From JAHRAW01 sp965226545 (GTDB lineage: Bacteria; Pseudomonadota; Gammaproteobacteria; Arenicellales; Poriferihabitantaceae): DNA of 64,000 nucleotides. The notes beneath the pieces are model-generated. The model was given only the letters and a program-made list of their open reading frames with translations. It was not told the DNA's origin and made no database searches. The translations under genes were made by a program, and so were the position numbers. This document shows positions 59,456-64,000 of the stretch, piece after piece. Location: positions 1,674,001-1,738,000 of the forward strand of contig OZ245364.1 of assembly GCA_965226545.1 (NCBI GenBank), read 5' to 3'. Numbering within the stretch: the first letter of the stretch is position 1; each line of letters begins with the position of its first letter.

Positions 59456-59857
59456 TTAACGCCGTTTATCCGTCGGGATTCCAAGACGGGTGCGAATGAT
59501 TTTGGGGACGCTTGATGAATCAAACCCCTTGTGAATTCGTTGGAAAACTTCCTCGCGCATTTGTTCTTTGGGCAACGCCCATCGGCTTCGAATATGATTT
59601 TGCACGCTCCTCACCGTTATACTATTCACAAGTTCATAGTAAACATAACTGTCGTGTTTGATAAATGGATGGTCACCGGGATACAACAAACAAGTTTCAT
59701 CGTATCGTCTGTCCGGGCGGCAACTGGAGATGGACACCCACACCACCTTTTCGGGCATGTCGTCTCCGTCCGTATAAGGGTCGCACATCACAATATGCAG
59801 ATGCGGTTTTTCCCCCGGTATACCAAACAAAATGGTGGCACGCCGCAAAATATTCAC
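59456..59857 (-). CDS. Putative toxin of Panacea module 2
   Basis: 133 residues from GTG 59857, which has GAGGGG eight bases upstream; the frame is open further upstream but only this start matches its paralogues (MNILRRATILFGIPG against MEILRRDAMLIPT). It keeps HLHIVMCDP, VVWVSISSC, DETCLLYPGDHPFIKHDSYVYY and EVFQRIHKGF of the family. The Asp of the first strand motif (RRD) is Ala here. Lies 16 bases after its antitoxin gene. Function inferred from context. Confidence 0.65.
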   Translation of the reverse strand: MNILRRATILFGIPGEKPHLHIVMCDPYTDGDDMPEKVVWVSISSCRPDRRYDETCLLYPGDHPFIKHDSYVYYELVNSITVRSVQNHIRSRWALPKEQMREEVFQRIHKGFDSSSVPKIIRTRLGIPTDKRR

Positions 59858-59873
59858 CGCACATACCCCTCGT

Positions 59874-60440
59874 TCATTCGGCGTATGCACGACACAACGC
59901 CTTGTCGTCCTTAATCGCCTCGGCAAGACCAAGCGCTTCTTCCTCTTCGACGCCAACCGCCCGCAACACATCAATCTCCTCGATTCGTTTGCACGAACCG
60001 TGCGGGTCGATCCATTCCTTGCAATGCTCGTGGGTATAGTTGCGCAGTTGCCATGCACTCATTTTGCCGAATTGATTCCAGATGTTGTTCACCATTTCCT
60101 CATCCCGCTGACTGAAATAATCCAGTTCATCCATCGATACCGGGCAGCGTAACTTCACATTAACATCACCGCTTGCGCGTTCGGCAAACCATTTGTTCCA
60201 CTCGTGCTGTTCGCGCGGGTTGGCTTTGTGTCGCGCCAAGTCGTATGCCTTGCTTAAAATCGGGCCATGCGGCAACGAATACATCTCGTCATTGGTTATC
60301 GAACGCCCGCGTCGCCGAAACGACTCGCGTTCGGTCAGATAAAGAAGTTTCATCAACTTCAATATCTCAATCTCACCGCCTTCACGCTCGGCAAAAAACG
60401 CCGACATTTGCGAAAGCAACATAATCATTCTTCGTTGCAT
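59874..60440 (-). CDS. Panacea antitoxin of module 2
   Basis: 188 residues from ATG 60440, AAAGG eight bases upstream. MIMLLSQMSAFFAEREGGEI, then ILKLMKLLYLTERESFRRRG, SITNDEMYSLPHGPILSKAYDL, a variable middle (ASGDVNVKLRCPVSMDELDYF), NYTHEHCKEWIDPHGSCK and IEEIDVLRAVGVEEEEA. Together with the partner it forms the leftmost of the tandem modules. Confidence 0.87.
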   Translation of the reverse strand: MQRRMIMLLSQMSAFFAEREGGEIEILKLMKLLYLTERESFRRRGRSITNDEMYSLPHGPILSKAYDLARHKANPREQHEWNKWFAERASGDVNVKLRCPVSMDELDYFSQRDEEMVNNIWNQFGKMSAWQLRNYTHEHCKEWIDPHGSCKRIEEIDVLRAVGVEEEEALGLAEAIKDDKALCRAYAE

Positions 60441-60469
60441 TGGGTTAACCTTTAATTGTGATGATGAAA

Positions 60470-60498
60470 ACTTTACAAGTTGGCGGCGCGGCTGTCAA
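60470..60498 (-). promoter_or_regulatory. Conserved promoter of Panacea module 2
   Basis: Minus-strand TTGACA (complement of 60493-60498), 17 bp spacer, TAAAGT (complement of 60470-60475), 30 bases before the ATG. Same layout at modules 3, 4 and 5. Confidence 0.75.
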
Positions 60499-60517
60499 TG
60501 TGACAACTTCGCCGGCG

Positions 60518-60916
60518 TTAATGCCGTTTAAGCGTCGGCAGCCCAAGATATTCGAGGACAAAATTTTTGGTGCCCGGCGGTTTAAAACCTTCGTAGATTT
60601 TTTGGAAAACCGCTTCGCTGAATTGTTCTTTGCGTACATAGAGTCCGTTTTGAAGGTTTCTTTGCACGACGCTCACTGGTTTTGCTTCGGCAAGGGCGTA
60701 GTAAACATAACTTTTGTGTTTGATAAAAGGATGGTCGTCGGGGTACAACAAACAGGTTTCGTCGCACACTCGGGACGACTGATAACTGGCGATCGAAACC
60801 CACACCACCATTTCGAATCCGCCTTCGATGAAGGGGGCGCACACCACAAGGTGCAGATGTTTATTCCCCCGTCGGTCCGTTGGCACCAGCAGGGCGTCGC
60901 GGCGGGCAATCAGCAT
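60518..60916 (-). CDS. Putative toxin of Panacea module 3
   Basis: 132 residues from ATG 60916, six bases after the antitoxin stop. MLIARRDALLVPTDRRGNKHLHLVVC, VVWVSIASYQSS, DETCLLYPDDHPFIKHKSYVYY, YVRKEQFSEAVFQKIYEGF and a closing LGLPTLKRH. The most complete match to the family consensus. No membrane segment. Likely MazF/PemK-like fold, unproven. Confidence 0.68.
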   Translation of the reverse strand: MLIARRDALLVPTDRRGNKHLHLVVCAPFIEGGFEMVVWVSIASYQSSRVCDETCLLYPDDHPFIKHKSYVYYALAEAKPVSVVQRNLQNGLYVRKEQFSEAVFQKIYEGFKPPGTKNFVLEYLGLPTLKRH

Positions 60917-60922
60917 CGCGCA

Positions 60923-61495
60923 TCACGCCGGTTCGGCGTACTCCCGACATAACGCTTTGTCATCTTTAATCCTTTCGGCAATCAAAAGCGCTTCGGCTTC
61001 GTCGATGCCAATCGCTCGCAGCACCTCAATCTCTTCGATGGGTTTTCTTGAGCCGTGCGGGTCGCACCATTCTTTGCAGTGGGTGTGGGTGTAGTCGCGG
61101 AGTTGCCATTGGTTCATTTTGCCGAATTGATTCCAAACGGCTTGCAGTATTTCGATGTCCAGTTCGCTGAAGTAATTTAATTTTTCGCGCGATACGCTTG
61201 TGCATAATGTTAATGCGCGGTCGCCTTGTATGCGGTCGGCAAACCATTCGCGCCATATTTGTTGTTCGGCGGCGGCGGCTTCTTGGTTTGCAAGGCGGTA
61301 TGCCTTGCTTAAAATTGGGCCATGCGGCAGGGAAAACATATCGTCGTTGGAAATCGAATGACCGTGGCGACGCATCGATTCGCGGTCGGCGAGATAGAGA
61401 AGTTTCATTAACTTCAATACATTAATTTCGCCGCCTTCGCGGTCGGCGAAAAACGCCGCCATTTGCGCGAGCGTCATAATCATTCGTTTTCGCAT
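60923..61495 (-). CDS. Panacea antitoxin of module 3
   Basis: 190 residues from ATG 61495, with AGG eight bases upstream, favoured over a GTG at 61504. MIMTLAQMAAFFADREGGEI, KLMKLLYLADRESMRRHGHS, SNDDMFSLPHGPILSKAYRL, EKLNYFSELDIEILQAVW, DYTHTHCKEWCDPHGSRK, IEEIEVLRAIGIDEAEA. Confidence 0.87.
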   Translation of the reverse strand: MRKRMIMTLAQMAAFFADREGGEINVLKLMKLLYLADRESMRRHGHSISNDDMFSLPHGPILSKAYRLANQEAAAAEQQIWREWFADRIQGDRALTLCTSVSREKLNYFSELDIEILQAVWNQFGKMNQWQLRDYTHTHCKEWCDPHGSRKPIEEIEVLRAIGIDEAEALLIAERIKDDKALCREYAEPA

Positions 61496-61524
61496 TGGGT
61501 TCACCTTTAATTGTGATGGTGAAA

Positions 61525-61553
61525 ACTTTACAAGTTGGCGGCGCGGCTGTCAA
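61525..61553 (-). promoter_or_regulatory. Conserved promoter of Panacea module 3
   Basis: TTGACA (complement of 61548-61553), 17 bp, TAAAGT (complement of 61525-61530). The spacer is identical to that of module 2. Confidence 0.75.
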
Positions 61554-61572
61554 TACGACAACTTCGCCGATG

Positions 61573-61986
61573 TTAATATCGTTTAAGCGTCGGTAGCCCA
61601 AGGGATTCAAGAATAAAGTTTGGAGTGATTGGCGGCTTAAAGCCATTGTAGATTTTTTGGAAAACCGCTTCGCTGATTGGTTCTTTGCGCACATACAATC
61701 CACGTTGGATGTTTTTTTGCATTTCGCTCACCTCCTTGTATTGTGCCAAGTGATAGCACACATAACTGGTGCGTGTTATAAACGGATGGTCGCCGGGTTG
61801 CAGCAAACAAATGCTGTTGCGTTCCGTGTCCGGCGCTCTGTAGGTGGACAGGGACACCACCACCACGATTTCGCGACCGCCTTCGATTAACGGGTCACGG
61901 AAAGAGTCGCTCATTACCAAATGTAGATGTTTATTTCCATACTGATCCGTCGGAATCAACATCGCGTCACGCCGCAAAATTTCCAT
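61573..61986 (-). CDS. Putative toxin of Panacea module 4
   Basis: 137 residues from ATG 61986, six bases after the antitoxin stop. MEILRRDAMLIPTDQYGNKHLHLVM, VVVVSLSTYRAPD, SICLLQPGDHPFITRTSYVCY, YVRKEPISEAVFQKIYNGF, LGLPTLKRY. Shares most of its C-terminal part with module 3. The remnant at 62650-62735 derives from a copy of this gene. Confidence 0.68.
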   Translation of the reverse strand: MEILRRDAMLIPTDQYGNKHLHLVMSDSFRDPLIEGGREIVVVVSLSTYRAPDTERNSICLLQPGDHPFITRTSYVCYHLAQYKEVSEMQKNIQRGLYVRKEPISEAVFQKIYNGFKPPITPNFILESLGLPTLKRY

Positions 61987-61992
61987 CGCGAA

Positions 61993-62571
61993 TTAAACCG
62001 GCGTTCCGGCATTCTCGCGGCACAACGCTTTGCCGATTTTAATTTCTTCAGCGAGGTTATGCGCATGCTCTTCATTGAAGCCAACCGCCCTTAGGACGTC
62101 AATCTCTTCGATGATTTGCGGTGCACCGTTCGGCGGGTTTTTCCATTCATTGCAATGGTCGTGGGTGTAGTCGCTCAGTTGGCGACCGGTCATGTGACCG
62201 AATTTGTCCCAGACGATTTGCAATATCTCCCTATTCATCTCGCTGAAATAATTCAATTTGTTCTCCGACACCGTCGTGCATAATTTCAAATTGGACGAGC
62301 CGGGGGTGCGGGCGGCAAACCATCGATTCCACACCGCTTGTTCCGAAACATCGGCTTGGTCTTGCATCAATTCAGCCGCCTTGCGCAAAATTGGGCCATT
62401 CGGTAACGAAAACATATCGTCGTTGGAAATGACATAACATGCGCGACGCATCGATTCGCGGTCGGCGAGGTATAGAAGTTTCATTAACTTCAATGCATCA
62501 ATTTCGCCGCCTTCACGGTCGGCGAAAAATGCCGCCATTTGTGAAAGCGTGATTATCATTTGTCGTCTCAT
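61993..62571 (-). CDS. Panacea antitoxin of module 4
   Basis: 192 residues from ATG 62571, GAGG nine bases upstream. MIITLSQMAAFFADREGGEI, DALKLMKLLYLADRESMRRA, SNDDMFSLPNGPILRKAAEL, VSENKLNYFSEMNREILQIVW, DYTHDHCNEWKNPPNGAPQ, IEEIDVLRAVGFNEEHAHNL. Nearly identical to module 5 over the first about 150 residues, diverging at the C-terminus. Phe-Leu-Pro-Asn-Gly replaces the His of LPHGP. Confidence 0.87.
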   Translation of the reverse strand: MRRQMIITLSQMAAFFADREGGEIDALKLMKLLYLADRESMRRACYVISNDDMFSLPNGPILRKAAELMQDQADVSEQAVWNRWFAARTPGSSNLKLCTTVSENKLNYFSEMNREILQIVWDKFGHMTGRQLSDYTHDHCNEWKNPPNGAPQIIEEIDVLRAVGFNEEHAHNLAEEIKIGKALCRENAGTPV

Positions 62572-62601
62572 TTGCGTTGTCCTCTGTTTGTACTTGTCGA
62601 C

Positions 62602-62630
62602 ACTTTACAAACTCGCGGCGCGACTGTCAA
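62602..62630 (-). promoter_or_regulatory. Conserved promoter of Panacea module 4
   Basis: TTGACA (complement of 62625-62630), 17 bp, TAAAGT (complement of 62602-62607), 30 bases before ATG 62571. Confidence 0.75.
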
Positions 62631-62649
62631 TGTGACAACTTCGCAGGCG

Positions 62650-62735
62650 TTAATATCGTTTAAGCGTCGGCAACCCAAGGCATTTGGAATCAACATCGCA
62701 TCACGCCGCACAGTTTCCATCAACATCAACTCCAT
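62650..62735 (-). pseudogene. Internally deleted partner-gene remnant of Panacea module 5
   Basis: Starting at ATG 62735, six bases after the module 5 antitoxin stop, are the first codons of the partner gene (VRRDAMLIP) joined directly, out of frame, to its last codons (CTTGGGTTGCCGACGCTTAAA, encoding LGLPTLK in the original frame). Compared with module 4, roughly 320 bases are missing. No functional toxin can be made. Confidence 0.85.
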
Positions 62736-62741
62736 CACGAA

Positions 62742-63320
62742 TTAAACCGGCGTTCCGGCATTCTCGCGACACATCGCTTTGCCGGTTTTAATTTCTTCGG
62801 AGAGGTGTTGCACATATTTTTCATCAACGCCGCCCGCCCTTAGCACGTCAATTTCTTCGATGGGCGTCGGCGCACCGTTCGGCGGGTCGCGCCATTCATT
62901 GCAATGGTCGTGGGTGTAGTCGCTCAGTTGGCGACCGGTCATGTGACCGAATTCATTCCAGACGATTTGCAATATTTCCCTATGCAACTCGCTGAAATAA
63001 TTCAATTTGTTCTCCGACACCGTCGTGCACAATTTTAAATTGGACGAGCCGGGGGTGCGGGCGGCAAACCATTGGTTCCATACCCGCTGTTCCGAAACAT
63101 CGGCTTGGTCTTGCATCAATTCAGCCGCCTTGCGCAAAATTGGGCCGTTCGGCAGGGAGAACATATCGTCGTTGGAAATGACGCGACTGTCACGCCGCAT
63201 CGACTCGCGGTCGGCGAGATAGAGAAGTTTCATTAACTTCAATGCATCAATCTCACCGCCTTCACGGTCGGCGAAAAACGCCGCCATTTGTGAAAGCGTG
63301 ATTATCATTTGTCGTCTCAT
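62742..63320 (-). CDS. Orphan Panacea antitoxin of module 5
   Basis: 192 residues from ATG 63320. Same motifs as module 4 (LKLMKLLYLADRESMRRDSR, LPNGPILRKAAEL, WNQWFAARTPGSSNLKLCTT) with C-terminal changes IEEIDVLRAGGVDEKYVQHLSEEI. Promoter and antitoxin are intact while the partner is deleted, so it may act as a free antitoxin for the other modules. Confidence 0.87.
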   Translation of the reverse strand: MRRQMIITLSQMAAFFADREGGEIDALKLMKLLYLADRESMRRDSRVISNDDMFSLPNGPILRKAAELMQDQADVSEQRVWNQWFAARTPGSSNLKLCTTVSENKLNYFSELHREILQIVWNEFGHMTGRQLSDYTHDHCNEWRDPPNGAPTPIEEIDVLRAGGVDEKYVQHLSEEIKTGKAMCRENAGTPV

Positions 63321-63350
63321 TTGCGTTGTCCTCTGTTTGTACTTGTCGAC

Positions 63351-63379
63351 ACTTTACAAACGACCGACGTGGCTGTCAA
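63351..63379 (-). promoter_or_regulatory. Conserved promoter of Panacea module 5
   Basis: TTGACA (complement of 63374-63379), 17 bp, TAAAGT (complement of 63351-63356). It starts immediately after the terminator of the beta-barrel gene. Confidence 0.75.
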
Positions 63380-63381
63380 GA

Positions 63382-63412
63382 TAAAAAAAACCGCGCAACA
63401 AAGTCACGCGGT
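63382..63412 (-). terminator. Rho-independent terminator of the beta-barrel gene
   Basis: Minus strand: ACCGCG stem (complement of 63407-63412), 11-base loop, CGCGGT (complement of 63390-63395), then seven or eight T (63382-63389). It lies 35 bases after the stop of the gene at 63447. Confidence 0.75.
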
Positions 63413-63446
63413 GTAAAAAGACAAAGACCAAAAAGTTCGGCGCGGG

Positions 63447-64000
63447 TTAGAAATCCATTTGACCGCGCAGCAGTACGCTTTGGGATTCATCGTCGGCTTG
63501 GGAGTGTTTTTGTTGGCCGGTTAAGTTCAGGGTGAATTGTCGGCGTAATGCCCAGTCGACGCCGAGGCGGTAGGTGTCGTTGGTTTCTTGGTGTGACCAT
63601 TCGGTGAACGGGGTGAATATGCCGTGCGCGGCTTGGATGCCCCAGCCTACTCGTGCGGCGATTTGCATTGTGTACTCTTGCGGGTCGCTTTCGTAGTCGA
63701 GGGAGTTTGACCAGAGGTCTTGGCGGTCGTTGTCGCCGTAACTCGGGCGGAGTTGCAGGGATAAGCCTTGTCCGTCCAAGCCGGGGTCGTTGCGCAGCAT
63801 TGCGAATACGCCCCATTCTTCATATTCGCCGTCCGCGGATAAGGCGGCATGCAGGCGCAGTTCGCCGCTGACTTCGCGTTGTGCGCCGGCGGCGCGGAAG
63901 CCGGTGGAGGCATCGATGCCGCCGCCGGTGTCGGAATCGCCGAAATCGTAGCGCAAGCCGAGTTCATAGGTGGGTTCGTATAACCCGCCGCTTGCCAGCA
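63447..64000 (-). CDS. Autotransporter-type outer-membrane beta-barrel, N-terminus beyond window
   Basis: At least 184 residues, open through the window edge (…SGGLYEPTYELGLRYDFGDS). Alternating strand pattern typical of an autotransporter barrel: GELRLHAALSADGEYEEWG, SLQLRPSYGD, MQIAARVGWGIQAAHG, FTPFTEWSHQE, YRLGVDWAL, FTLNLTGQQKHSQ and the C-terminal VLLRGQMDF with a terminal Phe. This barrel is normally the end of a very long secreted protein. Its C-terminus is homologous to the fragment at 58838-59446 and also faces the Panacea array. Confidence 0.8.
   Translation of the reverse strand, partial: LASGGLYEPTYELGLRYDFGDSDTGGGIDASTGFRAAGAQREVSGELRLHAALSADGEYEEWGVFAMLRNDPGLDGQGLSLQLRPSYGDNDRQDLWSNSLDYESDPQEYTMQIAARVGWGIQAAHGIFTPFTEWSHQETNDTYRLGVDWALRRQFTLNLTGQQKHSQADDESQSVLLRGQMDF

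Noticed and set aside
59456..63379. Integron or insertion-sequence origin for the Panacea array
   Set aside because: No integrase, transposase, attC-like site or terminal inverted repeats were seen; homology between modules explains the tandem arrangement by duplication.
1..64000. tRNA or other structured RNA genes
   Set aside because: I read the intergenic gaps on both strands and found no tRNA-like pattern, though small RNAs cannot be excluded by eye.

Overview
The window is a densely coded, fairly GC-rich bacterial chromosome segment with short intergenic gaps. Several features suggest a Gram-negative Pseudomonadota, most likely gammaproteobacterium-like: Mla phospholipid transport genes, outer-membrane beta-barrel C-termini, an xseB-ispA-dxs block, a cytochrome c5-type protein, parE and an OmpR/EnvZ-type two-component pair. 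This placement is inferred from gene content only. I saw no tRNA, rRNA or CRISPR array.

Region by region. 1-2424 (minus): a thiolase cut by the window edge and isovaleryl-CoA dehydrogenase. 3416-20544 (plus): what looks like a complete N-methylglutamate (methylamine-oxidising) pathway. It has a GmaS/GlnT-like ligase, a LysE-type exporter, MgsABC-type N-methylglutamate synthase and MgdABCD-type N-methylglutamate dehydrogenase (the sarcosine-oxidase-like soxBDAG family). The run is broken by a 4 kb accessory block (a single-chain GmrSD-like DUF262/HNH protein and six small genes) between mgsB and mgsC, and by a second, different GmrSD-like gene between mgsC and mgdA. 20832-25807 (minus): a betaine/choline-type ABC transporter with a tandem-fused permease and a terminator between the binding-protein gene and the ATPase gene.

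26024-48738 is mostly core: dapB, an enoyl-CoA hydratase family gene, a two-component system, a DNA glycosylase, the aapJQMP amino-acid transporter, lipA-chrA, mlaFEDC (no mlaB here), an EamA exporter with a divergent LysR regulator, folE2, dxs-ispA-xseB. 49217-52129 has a Panacea-domain antitoxin with a putative toxin, immediately followed by parE. Then come a DUF4276 (Toprim-like) plus AAA ATPase pair, cytochrome c5, another enoyl-CoA hydratase, leuB-like dehydrogenase and diaminopropionate ammonia-lyase.

59456-63379 is the most unusual stretch: a head-to-tail array of four more Panacea modules on the minus strand. Three keep a related partner gene; the fourth keeps only an internally deleted remnant. 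Each module has an almost identical promoter (TTGACA, 17 bp, TAAAGT). Outer-membrane beta-barrel C-termini point into the array from both sides.

A second window-wide signal is degenerate simple-sequence DNA. In intergenic gaps it appears as AT-rich GTTAAC/AAGTTA-type or GTCGAAT-type tracts. Inside genes it appears as Asp/Asn/Ser-rich or Val/Thr-rich inserts and tails in mgdC, the histidine kinase, chrA, lipA, ispA, xseB and folE2, placed in linkers, loops or termini. It looks like a lineage-wide slippage process tolerated where protein structure allows.
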